A stretch of DNA of 64,000 bases from Auanema rhodensis (GCA_964057225.1 OZ059899.1:8804001-8868000), one strand, 5' to 3'. Positions 13,611-26,034 are shown, counted from the first letter of the stretch. The notes: a model not told the origin generated them from the sequence alone. Numbers and translations are program-made.

Positions 13611-13989
13611 ATTTGCCTATCATATCACATTTTTCTTTTCTTTTTTTCTTTAAAATGTATAGACGATGTTCGTGCACTCAAGTCATCGAGATCAGAATAT
13701 TTCTTTCCATTCTCCACAACATTTATTCGTTTACAAAGTTTTTTAAAGAGTTTTTACTTTCGAGATGTATATACATATAATAATAAAACAACCAATATTT
13801 GTCAGAAATTCTTGAATCAGAGTCTTAGTATCTGGAGATTTGATTAGTCATACACATGGACATAGAATTACAATGTCTTTTAATCATTTTGCGAAGTAAA
13901 CATATTCATTCGGAAAAAGCAATATTTCATGGATTAATCACATTATAGAGCCAACATATAGAAAGATGCTACTGCAAGAAGAAGATAGC
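13611..13989. other. Non-coding gap after mariner remnant
   Basis: About 380 bases. Possibly further decayed transposon sequence, but no recognisable motif; it is also the 3' flank of the coiled-coil gene ending at 13990. Confidence 0.4.
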
Positions 13990-16135
13990 TTAAAACTGCT
14001 GTTCCCCACTTGGAGCACTGGGATGGGATGGTCCCGGTGGTGTCAGTGGACGAGCAAGGTTTGATGGTCCGGCAGCAGAAATCTTCTGAAATAAAAATGA
14101 ATAGCTTTTTTAATATGAAATGAAGAATCAATTATAGGGCATGCAAATAAATCTTTTCAAACCAAAGTAGTAAGAAAACCTTTTGTAATCGTTTGTTTCT
14201 CTTCAAGGGAACAATTAGAAATCGAAATCACCTTCTCGGAATTATAGCCAATTGGATTAATATCAGTAACTATGGGAGTTCTCTCATTACTGTGAGCTTC
14301 AATATCATGTCCATTTAGTCTTTGATAAGAATTTTTCTGAGAAACCTTAAATAAAACATTTTTAATATTTTGTAAAATTAATATTACGCTATAGAAAATC
14401 ATTGCGATCAAGGCAATAGCCAAAAGGATTGCTAGAGCAAGTAAAATCCAGGTAACGGTTTGCCATTGAGAAGTTCCAGTTATTCTAAATGTATAAATTT
14501 ATTTATTTCTTAATTTCAAAACTGTACTCGTCTAAAATCGTAGCTCTGTTTTCTACGTCAAGTTTTGGAGTCTCAACCAGTTCATTAATATCATATACAA
14601 GTTTATTTTCACCAACTTGTTTAACTGCTTCCTAGATTTAAACTTGTTTACTGTATGAAACTGCTATTTACCTTGTCTAGCATGGTCTGGATTTTATCTT
14701 CAAGGAAAGAATTAACTTTGAAATTCAAGCTGTCCTGTATAGAATCCTTAAATTTTTAAATCTTTGGTATCAAGCATTAAGACAACACTACTTTAATAGT
14801 TTTTTGGAAACTATCTTTCTTCTCTTTGACAATGTTATATTGATCTAAAAGTTTTTGTTCTTCAACAGTGAGTGAATCGTGAATGTTCTAAAATTTATTT
14901 TAAACTAAAAACTTTTATAATTATTCAAATACCTGAAGATCGCTCTTATATTGATCTTGATTTGCGTCATGAATAGCTTGCTTTTGAGCTTTTCTATCGG
15001 CTCTTTTTTGCATTTCATTTTGAACCAATGTCTTCAATTCTTCCAAAGATTTTTTAGCATCCTCTAACTTCTGAAGAAAAAAACGTTTGTATCATTTCAT
15101 TAAGCATACTAAGCATTTGAGATCAAATTGCATTGGACACATGACTAGACTCCAATCAAATAATATGTTGAAAACAACATTCATATATACAAATCATAAA
15201 TACACTCCACATTAACACAAAGCTTTTGAAACCGTGAAAACATGATTAAAATATTTTTAGAATTTTAAAATAAGTGTTGAAACTTAAAATATTATTCAAA
15301 AACGTTTCTTTCTTACCTGCTGTTCCTGTTGTTTTTTTTCAGCAATAAAGTTATCAAACTTGACTAAAAATTCTTGCCATTTTTTAATAATACTTTGGAT
15401 AGTTTGTGTGAGAGCCTTAAAAAAACATTAGCATTGCATTTCCTTATTATGCTTTACCTGAGCTTCTTGCTCTTTTTCAATCTTCTTCTGCTCTTTTCTC
15501 TTGGTAATAATATCCTTTACTTGATCAGCCAGTTCTTTGAATTGCTTCAATAGATTTGATAACCCCAAACTATGTCTAATATTTTAAAACCTGCTCTTTT
15601 TCTGCTTTGTCGTTTTCTTTTTTGGTCTTCACAACTTCAAAAACTTGCTCAAGTTCTTCAAAAAATTGCTGGAGTTTTTGTTTTTTCTCAGCATCTTGAT
15701 TTTCTTTAGCTTCTTTTACTTCCTAGGAACAGTTAGCGTGCATATTTTACCAAAATAATATTTTAAAACCTCAGCAAAGGACTTAATTTTCTGAATTTTG
15801 TCCTTTAACACGTTTTCGAAAGCAGTAATAGTTTTGTTTAAAGATTCAGCTGCCGCTTGCTTTTGTTGATTACGTTCAGCTCTATCATATGTTTTACATT
15901 TTGTAAATGAATACACAGTTATAAACTTACTGATGTTCTGACCATTTAAGTTTAAGTTGTTCTTTAAGAGAAGCTTCTACATCCAATACTTCCTGTAACA
16001 ATAAACAAGCAAACCTTTAACAACTTATGTGAGTCAGCCCACCTGGAATAAATCAGCGATTGTTTCACCTTCAGCATCTTGTTGAATTGAGAATCCAACA
16101 GCTAGAATAGCTATTAAAATGGATAAAAACCTCAT
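13990..16135 (-). CDS. Secreted/luminal coiled-coil protein with C-terminal TM (tandem paralogue A)
   Basis: About 12 exons, roughly 450 residues. ATG 16135 lies one base after a TTTTACAG acceptor. Residues 1-16 are a signal peptide (MRFLSILIAILAVGFS). The body is a long, low-complexity Lys/Glu/Gln helix spread over many short, mostly phase-0 exons (for example KIEKEQEAQ, RADRKAQKQAIHD). Near the end come ILDEITGTSQWQTVTWILL and a hydrophobic span (LALAILLAIALIAMIFY), a single TM helix. After it is a short tail with SYQRLNGHDIE, a Pro-rich last exon and the terminus GEQQF. An in-frame 42-base GTAATA...TTTAAG segment after FYS is probably an intron, because paralogue B has one at the same place. 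I recognise no family. Predicted topology: coiled coil outside or in the lumen, tail in the cytosol. Confidence 0.75.
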
Positions 16136-17995
16136 TCTGTAAAATGTTGTTAGAAATAAAATTTTATTTAGATAGTTAGTTAGTTAATTGTTATTATCAT
16201 ATTATGTATCAAAAAGAAAGTTTCAATTTGATTAGATAACAGAAACCTGAGTTCTAACAGATTAAACTACAAAAAAAACAGTAAACTATATTCCTGAGCT
16301 TAATCATTTAAATGTTTAGAAATTCTATACATTTGTATAAAAAATAAATTTGGGAAAATATTGAGTCGTATTATGAAGACAATTGAACAGCAAAACAAAA
16401 TCTCAAATAGAGATTTTCTTATCAATGTAAGCATAGAATCAATAAACCAAATACACTAGATAGTTAGTTGTCGGAATAACATGATGCCTTCCTGATCAAT
16501 AGAGTTCGATCTCAGTAATTAAGATAGAATGTTACGCTTTATTATGATAAAATATTTACATATAGCTAAGTTCAAATCATTGATGTTTCAAAGTTCATGC
16601 TAGACTGTTTTATGCAACTCAATTAATCTTTAAAAATAAGAAGTTTGTGATAAAAGGTGCATCCTACAGCTTGATTATTAATATTTAGTAATTACATGAA
16701 TAACAACAATATCATGATGCTATATTGAGAAAATTGGAACATCAGAAATCATTCGAATATGAGATGTCATCATTGAATAAGCTACAGTAGCACGTTTACA
16801 GTGTTATCATGATCTCATTTCTTTTTATTGAGCAGAAACGTGTCTATTCAGATACAGTGGTAAAAAAATATTTTTTGTTGAGCACATGTTTGAAAAAGTT
16901 CGCCCACAATAGAAGAAAAGTCCAGAATGAGGTTAAAAATTATCTCGAAAGTACTGTCTTTCAATCAACTTGTCACAGTCTTATCTACAGCATTTGAAGT
17001 CTGAACTCTGAATTCAGGTGTTAGACAGATTTTTTTATTTTCTTATCTCTTTAAATTCATTTTGTGCTCATTTCAGTTTTTTATCATTATTAGCTTTCAA
17101 AAAGCGCCACTGCTTGACCTCGTGAACACGATGTTGAAATCTATTTTGTAAATCATCTGATCATATTATTGATCAAATTAAAATTAGAAAAAACATTTTG
17201 CCAAATGAAATTAAAACTTTGAACAGAAATTATAAAAAATATATTGAATATTAACCAAATAAATCAGTTTTCATGAGTTTTTTCAGACCGATATATGAGA
17301 TTTGATCAAACTATAAGAAAGAAGCATAATGGGAAGCTAAACTTATAAATATAACATATTATAAATTAAAAAATGAAAAATGATATAAGTAGAAAAATTT
17401 GATTATTATCAACTGATGGGCAAGGGTGTTTTAAGCGTAGAGGATTTGCACTTCTTAATACATGTTTCTTTAGTGTTATTTGTAATATTATTATTGCACG
17501 TAGACCAAAATAACTTTTGAAATATAGATCAATTCATAAAATAATATTTAATCTTATATGGATGTAGAATAATATTACTTAAGTAGATTTAATAAGGATT
17601 TACAAACAGAGGGTACTTGCTATGTGAAGAACTTTTTAGATTTTCTTATTTAGATTTCATATACTACTACAAATTCTTTTTTGATTTGATTTTTTTGAGT
17701 ATAAGACGTATTAGTTAATTTAAGTTTATATTGTATGTAATGAGCTTAGTATTAGATTAATTATGAAAATTTCAATTAATCTGAAAACAAAAATAAATGT
17801 ATAAAACTATATTATGTTTTATATAATCTTATAGATTTTAATGCATAAAACTTATCATATCACACAAGGTTAACACAAAGCATAATGTACTTTGATATAC
17901 ATTGAATACAAACTATAATTATTCAACTTCATTACTTTTTATCAATTCTTAAAATGAAAAAAGAAAATATTGTCTAAAATTGAAAAGTTTCATAT
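16136..17995. other. Intergenic region between the tandem paralogues
   Basis: 1.86 kb of AT-rich sequence without convincing coding content. It holds the promoter of paralogue A and the 3' flank of paralogue B. Confidence 0.45.
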
Positions 17996-19343
17996 TTAGA
18001 ATTGTTGAATTTCTTTCGTTGGATAGCCAGCGCTGCGTGTTTGAGGAACGTCTTGTCCACCTAGCTGCTCATAATTATTACGTTGCTTAAGCTGAAGCGA
18101 ACATTTGTTTTAACATTAATAATTTTGAAATTACCTGATAAATAATAGTCAAAATAAGAGCAATAGCTAAGAGAATACAAACAATAAGTAAAATCCAAGT
18201 AACATTCTGCCATGCTCCACTTCCAGTGATGCTGAATATGATTAGTTAAAAAATAGAACATGCTCGGAAATAGAGAAAATATAGTTTAAAGCACTAGTTA
18301 TATAAAGAAATTTTAAAAACTTACTCGTCTAAGAATGTAGCTTTTTCTTCGGCAACAATAACTGATGCAATAGTACTGGTGACAACCAAATTAGCATTGT
18401 CGGATTTTTCTTCCGCAATTTTTTCCTAAATATTCATAAATGAAAGGAGAGAAAAAGTGAAACTATACCTTTAAAGCATTAACAGCGTTGTTAACTGTCT
18501 CTGAGAGTTTTTCCTTCAAACTTTGTAACAATACTTCCTCTTCAGCTTCACGTTCAGCTTTCTTGGCATCAAGCTTAATTTTGAAATCGCTCAGAGTCGA
18601 CTTAATTTGATCCCAATGCTGAAATTTTATGAATTCATCTTTCACTACTCTAATTTCAAACTTACAGCTTTGAAATTCTCCTGCTTTTCCTGTTTTTTTG
18701 CTTCCTTCTCTTGGCTAATCTTTTCAATAGCTTGCTTGATATATGGTGCAACCTGATTTTTTAGCTAAATATTAGAAAAACATTAAAATAAAATGATTTA
18801 TAATTGACACCTCATCAAACTGTTTTTGGCGTTCCTCTGATTTTTTCTTAGATTCTGTTGCGATTTTGTCAATGAAAGTCACGATCTGATCAAAAGATTG
18901 AAGCTGTTCGTTAAGTTTCTCCTGCTTTTTTGCAGAAATTTTTGTGCCAATATCCTTAAATACAATATTTACATCGCATAGTTTGCCAGCTTAAACTTAC
19001 CGTAATGAGCCCTTTGGATTCCGGTGTTACTTTCTCATGGAACTTTCCCAATAAATTTTTTAAACTCTGCAATATAGGTATATTAATATACTTCAATGAT
19101 TAAAAATCTGGATTTGTAAAAAAAAGAAACCTCAATGGTATCATCAATTTTCTCGTGAGCTTGAAGCTTCTTCGCATCTTGCTGCTTCTTAAATGATTCT
19201 AACTTTTCTTCATAAGTGCTAGGAATTATGCTGTAGATAATTATGAAACAAAAGTAGATTGAAACAAACGCTTACTTATCCCAGAAAGTACTTTTGGCGG
19301 TAATACATAAAACCAAGGAAGCGCAGAAGAAAATAAGCTTCAT
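17996..19343 (-). CDS. Secreted/luminal coiled-coil protein with C-terminal TM (tandem paralogue B)
   Basis: Nine exons, about 303 residues. ATG 19343 begins a signal peptide (MKLIFFCASLVLCITA), just after an AACAATAG acceptor-like site. The middle is Lys/Glu/Gln-rich coiled coil (KKQQDAKKLQAHEK, KISAAKKQEK-like, AKKAEREAEEEVLLQ). It then runs through ATFLDDITGSGAWQNVTW into a TM helix (ILLIVCILLAIALILTIIY) and a short tail with NNYEQLGGQDV, ending EIQQF. It shares with the gene at 13990-16135 the LD-(D/E)-ITG-x-x-x-WQ-x-VTWILL block, the TM sequence, a phase-2 intron directly before ITG, a phase-0 intron directly after the TM, and the QQF end. The two are therefore tandem duplicates. The function is unknown; surface coat, adhesion or membrane-scaffold roles are only guesses. 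Confidence 0.8.
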
Positions 19344-19844
19344 CCTATTGTTACAATACTTGAAGAACTCTTAATGAAATGAAGTTAATAAAAGAAAAAG
19401 CAAAAAACATAAACAAATGATACAAAACGTCTATCAAACAGGACCTACCCCTGCTTATCTATGATTTGATACTAGCATGACAAGCCATCAGCAAGAGTCC
19501 TTTAATATCAAGGTCTATTTTTGATTTTCTTGTTTTTTTCTAATCAATTCATTTAGAAATAGATTAATTATTTATTGATATTAACAGAATACAAAGATTA
19601 TCTTAAATAGCCATAAGAAAAAAGGGTCAAGAGATGCACATAACAATAACAATTTTCCAAATAAAACAAGAAACAGCAACAGCAATAGCAGCAGCATACA
19701 ACTTGAGATAAAGTTTTCAAGTCAATCTTATTAACATTGAGTTTTAGTTTTTGGAGACATGGATGAGAACAGTATGGAAAGTTGGAACAATCATGAACGG
19801 AAACAAAGCCAGCTCAAGAGAGGTTAAAGCACAAATTTTTTGAA
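19344..19844. other. Intergenic gap upstream of paralogue B
   Basis: 500 bases between the cyclophilin stop and the paralogue B start, both on the minus strand. A short CAG/CAA-type run occurs near 19676-19700; nothing else is recognised. Confidence 0.5.
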
Positions 19845-21610
19845 TCAATCTTCAATTGTATCGGCGTTAACATCTGGATAATCGCCATCATTTGCGTTTT
19901 CCACCTCATTATTTTCGTCACCGTCACCGTCACAATCATCAGCATCACCATCACCATCACCATCACCATCACCATCAGCATCTTCGCGGTCTTCAACCTG
20001 ATCTACAGGCTTCTCTTCTTCTGCTTCCTTGTCTTCATTCGCATCAGCATGTGTTCCGCGCATTGGCTTAACTATAGTATCTCCTCCACCCAGCTCTTCT
20101 CGCTTTGTATGCAATTGATCGAGGGTCATTAACTTGTTCTTTAAAATAAATTAAATAAACTACACAAGATAAATATTGTACCTGCTCCCGACGCCAGTGA
20201 GGTGGAGTTGCACTTCGATCCATTCGGGTGAAGCGGAGCTGCCCTCGTCCTTTTACCTTTACGTCGGCTCTTCGAACATCTCGATCATTATTTCTATCTC
20301 TTCCAGAGCTTCTATCATAATCTCTTCTACCATCACGATCACGATAATTACTTTTTCGTGGACTGCGTGAACGTACTCGACGATTACGATCCCGGTCCCT
20401 ACTACGATCGCGATCACGATCTCTACTACGATCACGGTCCCTACTACGATCATGGTCTCTACTCCTATCACGACTTCTGTCTCGGCTTCTTCTTCTTCTA
20501 TCCCGATCCCGGTCTCTGTCCCGTTCCCGATCGCGATCGCGATCACGATCACGATCCCTGTTACGATTTTTATCATTATCACGTTGTCTTCGTCTATCTT
20601 CAGGCGTTTTCGATCTTCTCATTAAAAATGAATGCTGATTAGTAGGCTCAGGCGGAAGATCAGCAGCTGATATTGAAGAGACCTATTTGTTACATTCATA
20701 AATTGGAAAACAGTGAGAAATGCTCACCTGGACCTCTGGAACAGAGTTATTTTCTTTTTCATCGTCGTTACTACGTTTTCCTTTACGTTTTCTGGATTTT
20801 TCTTCATCATCAGAAGAAGAGCTACTGAAAAAATTATAAAATATAAATATTGATATATTGATAACTTGCCTATCACTTTCACTGGAGGACTTAGCTCTCT
20901 TTTTACGAGCTAATTCACCACTATTTATAATAATTACATCAGCAAACGGACGACACTTCGGATCAACTTTGAGAAGTTCGATTTCTGTGACTACTTCAGC
21001 TCCAGAAACCACCTTAATTTCTTATATAAGCTTAAAGATGATAAATAAAACTCGTACTCGTCCAAAAACAACATGCTTGTTATTTAAATGGGGAGCTGGT
21101 TTAGTTGTGATGAAAAACTGGGATCCATTTGTATTCGCACCCTAATAGCATCAATTATAATGTACTTTATATGCAACTTATACCTTATTGGCCATAGATA
21201 AAAGGAAAGGTTGATCGTGCTTCATGGAAAATTCTTCATCATCAAAAATTTCTCCATAAATAGATTCTCCACCTGTACCGTTCCCCATTGTAAAATCACC
21301 ACCCTCAAAAAAAGATTTTGAAATATTGATATGATATTGTATATCCAACCTGAATCATAAAATCCTTGATAACACGGTGAAACGTGGAACCTTTATAATG
21401 AAGAGCTTTCCCACTTCTTTTACTATTTCCAGCTTGGCCAGTACATAGTTGAATGAAGTTTTCACACGTTTTTGGAGCTGAAATAATAATTTTCGCTTCC
21501 GCTAGAAATATTAACCAACCTAATTCATCGAATAACTCGAACACAATACGACCCGCATCACGCCCATCAATAGCAACATCAAAGAAGCTACGACGACGAT
21601 TTTTCGCCAT
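19845..21610 (-). CDS. SR-cyclophilin (PPIG/NKTR-type peptidyl-prolyl isomerase)
   Basis: Eight exons (21610-21520, 21477-21350, 21303-21184, 21141-21058, 21012-20870, 20824-20728, 20682-20182, 20138-19845) sum to 1458 bases, 485 residues. Residues 1-170 are a complete cyclophilin domain ([34 protein letters not shown] with the catalytic Arg, [24 protein letters not shown]). Next are Ser/Asp and basic stretches, then an Arg/Asp, Arg/Ser dipeptide-rich region (20260-20580), and [11 protein letters not shown], a motif of the PPIG/Moca cyclophilin class. An acidic tail follows, with a (Gly-Asp)n run from GATGGT-type repeats (19930-19980). The family acts in the nucleus with SR proteins and the splicing and transcription machinery. 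The intron after 20870 has a GC donor; the nearby GT alternative gives a stop. C. elegans cyn-8/cyn-9 are likely relatives. Confidence 0.92.
20380..20560 (-). repeat. Coding Arg-Asp/Arg-Ser dipeptide repeat
   Basis: Degenerate CGNGAY hexamer repeats inside the cyclophilin exon encode alternating RD and RS. Codon choice varies between units, so selection on the peptide rather than recent slippage keeps the repeat. Confidence 0.8.
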
Positions 21611-21851
21611 CCGAAAAGATGACCTATTAGACTAACAACAATATTCATAATACATATGTAAGCTTTGGTTTCAACCAATTTTTAAAAATTCAAAATTTAT
21701 GAATAAATTTATTAATTATTGCCGGATAGCATTTGCTTTACTGAGTGAAAAAACAACCGTTGACAACAAACGGAAAATCGATAAACAAAAAACTCCGATA
21801 TTTCCCAACTAGAATTTTAATAAAAATATAAAATGAAGTTCGTTCAGAAAT

Positions 21852-24760
21852 TTAAGCTTCAAACTCTTCGGCTCCTTCAGCCTCCTTGGTGTATTCATCA
21901 CAGAATCGACGGAATTTAGTAATCAAATCGCCAACCTTGATCTCGCCACGTACCTTTATATATAAAAAAATTCAAATGTTAAATAAGAGCACTTACGGCA
22001 TTATCTCTGGTGCGAACATTTACAGTTCCATTTTCTTTCTCTTTAGGTCCTAAAACGAGGATAAAGTTGAATTGGGCAAGTTGAGCGTTTCTGATTTGCT
22101 TATTCATAGTATCAGAGCAACCCTCATCAAATTCAACCTTCAAAGATAGATAAAACAACGAAACGAAAAAAAATCATACCTCAAATCCAGCATCAAACAG
22201 CTTATCACGGACTTCACGAGCATAATCAGCAATGCTCTCATGGACGGTAATAATTTTTACCTGATGCGTACGAATATACATTACAATAACAAAAAAAATT
22301 ACCTGACGAGGAGAAAGCCAGAATGGCCATTTTCCTCCGAATGATTCCGTAAGAATAGCAGTCATTCTTTCTACAGATCCCAAAACAGCACGATGGATCA
22401 TGACAGGACGATGTTTCTCACCCTTCTCACTTTAGAAAAGCATTAATATATATATATTATAATATCGAACTAACTCGAAATAGGAGAGATCAAAACGTTC
22501 TGGAAGTTGAAAATCTAATTGAATGGTGGCACATTGGTGATTTCTCTTAAGAGCATCTTGGATTGTTATATCAATCTGAAATAAAAAATATTGAACATCG
22601 AACAAAAAATAATACCAACCTTCGGTCCATAAAAAGCTCCATCTCCAGGATTAAGCTTCCATGGTCTACCAGAAGCATCTAAAACTTCCTTTAGTCCTTC
22701 TTCAGCATTATTCCATGTCTTTAATAAAAACACTTATATAGCGAAGCATGAATAGAAGCCTACCTCAACATCTCCTAAAAACTTCTCTGGTCTAGTGGAA
22801 AGGTTCAGTTTGAAAGTAAAACCGAATACTGTTTCATAAGCGTAACTAAGGAAATCTAAGCAAGCTTTGATTTCATCTTTAATTTGATCTTTGCGACAGA
22901 AAATATGGGCATCATCTTGTTGGAATCGTCTGACACGTGTCAATCCAGTAAGAGCACCAGACATTTCATTCCTAATTCAAAATACAAACATGAAAAAAGC
23001 ATGCTTGGTTACCTGTGTAAGACTCCGAAATCGGCAAAACGGAATGGCAAGTCGTTGTGAGTACGAGGCTGGTGAGCGAACATAAGACAATGTCCGGGAC
23101 AATTCATTGGTTTAAGACCAAACGTTTCTTTTTCAATATCAAACCTGGAAATATGATGAGGTTTTAGTTCAATTTCTCAAAATTAATGTTTTACTTGAAC
23201 ATATCATCAGAATAATGTTGCCAATGCCCAGAAGTTTCCCAAAGCTTACTGTTGTACATATTTGGTGTTATTACCTAAAGATGTAGTGTTAGAGTTAAAA
23301 TACAACTGGCTATACCTCAGTAAATCCTCTTTTTCTATATTGCTTCTTAATGAAGTTAACTAGCTGATTATAGATGTGAGCACCTTTAGGATACCAAAAG
23401 GCCGATCCAGGAGAAAGTGGATTGAAGAAGAAAAGTTCTTGTTCACGTCCGATTTTTCTATGATCACGTTTGGCTGCTTCTTCCTAAATCATACAATTTT
23501 TAATTATTTCCATTTGACTTGACCTGCCTGGATTTTTTGCCATTCTTTTAATTGCTTGGAATCGGGGAATGAAATTCCATAAACACGTTGAAGAGTTTCG
23601 GCTTCACAGTTACCCTCCCAATAAGAAGAAGAAGCTTTAGTGATTTGCATAGCTTTAACTTTTCCGGTATGACGAACATGAGGCCCTCTACATAAATCGA
23701 TCAAGGGTCCACAACGATAAACGGTCGTAGTCGGGGTTTTGACTTTTTCATTAAGGATTCGAACCTGAACGAAGCAAATTTATTATAAATTCAATGTAAA
23801 TGTTGCCTTAAACTGATTATATTTGAACATCTCCAGAAGATCTTCTTTGGATACTTCTAAACGTTCGAACTTTTGTTTGTCCTAAATCTATAAGTTTGAA
23901 AAGAGAAAAAATAAAAAAACAAACCTTCACAGCACATTTAACGATTTCTTCAATCTTAGGGAAATCTTCTTGCGAAACTGTACGATCCTTAATAGCATGA
24001 TATATATCAAGAAGGATAGATAGAACATCAAAACTTTTCAATGAGTATAAGTAGTATTAAACAAGACAGGTGTTCAAACACAAACACTAATAAAGCAGAG
24101 AAGCTGACAAACCTCATGCCACATATCGTAATAAAATCCTTCTTGGATCGGAGGACCATAGCATAAATGACCACCGCAGTATCTTTCTACAGCTTCTCCA
24201 AGAATATGAGCAGAACTATGCCAGAAAACCTTAAAATTAATTCTTGAAATTTTATTAAAATTTCATTTTACCTGTTTTGCTTCATCATCATCAAACTTAA
24301 GAAGATGAAGAGTGGCATCACCTTCGAAGGGGCGATCCAAATCCCAAACCTAAAAACAATAATAGTAAATTAATTAAATGTCCCTTAAACTTACTTCTCC
24401 GTTTACTTTTGATATAATCGAATTTTCAGCCAACCCCTTGGAAATTTTTTCCGCTATTTCAATAGGGGTAGTTCTCCACGATTCACCATCGAATTGTTTC
24501 CCATCAGGAAGGGTAATTTTGATAGGTTTTGTCTCCTTCATTACTGTAGATTAAAAAAGATTTTTCTATATCACTTACTTTTGCAGCTAGTTCTTCCTTA
24601 TATTTCACCATTAATTTATCGAAAAGATCAATACGTTCTTGAATATAAGCAGGCCAAGGCTTCATCTCGGTCTTAGCCAGAGTCATCTATTAAACACATT
24701 AAGCATTTGTATAAATAAGCAACAAACCTTTTCCGGAATATTTTCTTTGGCTTCAACCAT
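21852..24760 (-). CDS. tars-1: Threonyl-tRNA synthetase
   Basis: Multi-exon gene with the full class II ThrRS order. It has an N-terminal extension with [15 protein letters not shown] and a TGS domain ([16 protein letters not shown] to [13 protein letters not shown]). The editing domain shows [12 protein letters not shown] and, later, [18 protein letters not shown]. The catalytic core has [28 protein letters not shown] and [11 protein letters not shown] for motif 2, and the motif 3 block [11 protein letters not shown]. The anticodon-binding domain follows to the end (EEFEA at 21852). It charges tRNA-Thr and clears mischarged Ser. The ATG at 24760 gives a cytosolic form. In-frame sequence upstream resembles a mitochondrial presequence (separate entry), so one gene may serve both compartments. 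All key residues I could check are present. Confidence 0.95.
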
Positions 24761-24871
24761 TTTTGAACAATAATATCTACCAGATGGGCCAAATGGGTAG
24801 AATACTCGACAGTTCAGAAGGCTACGTACGAGACGCGTCGTGACCTTTTCTAGAGGTATACCTAAATTAAG
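24761..24871 (-). promoter_or_regulatory. In-frame upstream presequence of ThrRS (possible mitochondrial leader)
   Basis: Directly upstream of the ThrRS ATG the frame stays open and encodes an Arg-rich, Asp/Glu-poor peptide (VTTRLVRSLLNCRVFYP, then SGRYYCSK) typical of mitochondrial targeting signals. No in-frame ATG was found in the contiguous DNA. A TTTAG acceptor at about 24869-24873 suggests that it joins to an upstream exon supplying the start. Confidence 0.5.
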
Positions 24872-26034
24872 GCAACCATATAAAAGATAAATGAATAGCT
24901 TGAAGTATTAAAACAACATCAGATAATATAAATGACTTTGTTCGTTTGAAATTCCAGCCTATAGAAAGCCATCACCATTTGCCGTTTAAATAAAAATTGC
25001 TACGTATAACGGCTTTCGTTGCAGGATAATTATCAATTGAGAATAGGCAAAAAGTTGAATTTAATTCTGTTATAACTTCTATAGCAAAACCAGTAACGCT
25101 GATGAAGTATATTGAAGGTTACATAGAAAAAAAATCATAATAAGACAAATTATAACATAGAATATTAGTTGTTTTACAGCAAGCATATTCAGTATATACG
25201 AAAAAAATTCAGGTATATAAATGTGAGCTATAATGAATATTTTAAATGTAATACAAATATTTTATCAAGCATGCGATTTAGTTTTATATTCAAAGAGGAG
25301 CATTCCCATCACGTTGTGTAACATTATGAAAACTACGTACCCGTTTTTGAAAAAACGTTCTCAGGGGAAAACATCTAGGAAAAACTCTTATGTCTAATGT
25401 AATTGTTCATAATATAATTCAAATATTTTATCAAGCATGCGATTTAATTTTATATTCAAAGAGGAGCATTCCCATCACGTTGTGTAACATTATGAAAACT
25501 ACGTACCCTTTCTTGAAAAAAATGTTCTCAGAGGAAAACACCTAGGAAAAACTTATGTCTAACATAATTGTTTGATAGGGATAGAAATGGTGACAACTAT
25601 TTATAATCGTTTGTAATAAGTGTAAAGGCTTTATTTAAGTGTACTATTTTATCCTCATACATTTAAAATGGAATAAATTTATTAAAAAATTTAAGAACAC
25701 TCAGTAGAAAGTTCATTTTTTTGTTTTCTATTGTTCGTGTATAACATAACACAGTTGTATTTCACTTTCGTACATCAGAGCGGAACACTTCTGTAACTTC
25801 CTTTCTAATAAATCTTGTTTTTTTTTACTTTGTATTCATTCTAGATCTTCATGGCATCTTACGTTGGGTCCGCTCTATCGACATTACGATTTTTCAAAGA
25901 CTACGCATTCAATCTCGGTGCATATCTTCTTGCGAGTAAAGGTCATAAGTATGTTATCGTTATTATTGATTGAAAACAGTTTTTATTATTTTCACTTTAG
26001 TTTTTTCTGTAATACAATTTTTGATTTAAGATCA
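24872..26034. other. Intergenic region between ThrRS and LACTB2
   Basis: 1.16 kb between divergent genes, dominated by the tandem duplication listed separately. A possible 5'UTR intron of the LACTB2 gene lies in 25880-26030 (a GTAAAG donor near 25935 and a TTAAG acceptor at 26030). No other gene seen. Confidence 0.45.
25254..25572. repeat. Tandem duplication, two copies of about 166-base unit
   Basis: The segment starting CAAATATTTTATCAAGCATG at 25254 recurs at 25420 with the same order of motifs (AAGAGGAGCATTCCCATCAC, GTGTAACATTATGAAAACTA) and only scattered substitutions and small indels, through to AATTGTT at 25407 and 25571. The offset is 166 bases. The copies are non-coding. Confidence 0.95.

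Noticed and set aside
20176-20642. Several overlapping open frames on both strands across the cyclophilin RS region
   Set aside because: They are shadows of the hexamer repeat in the real RD/RS frame.
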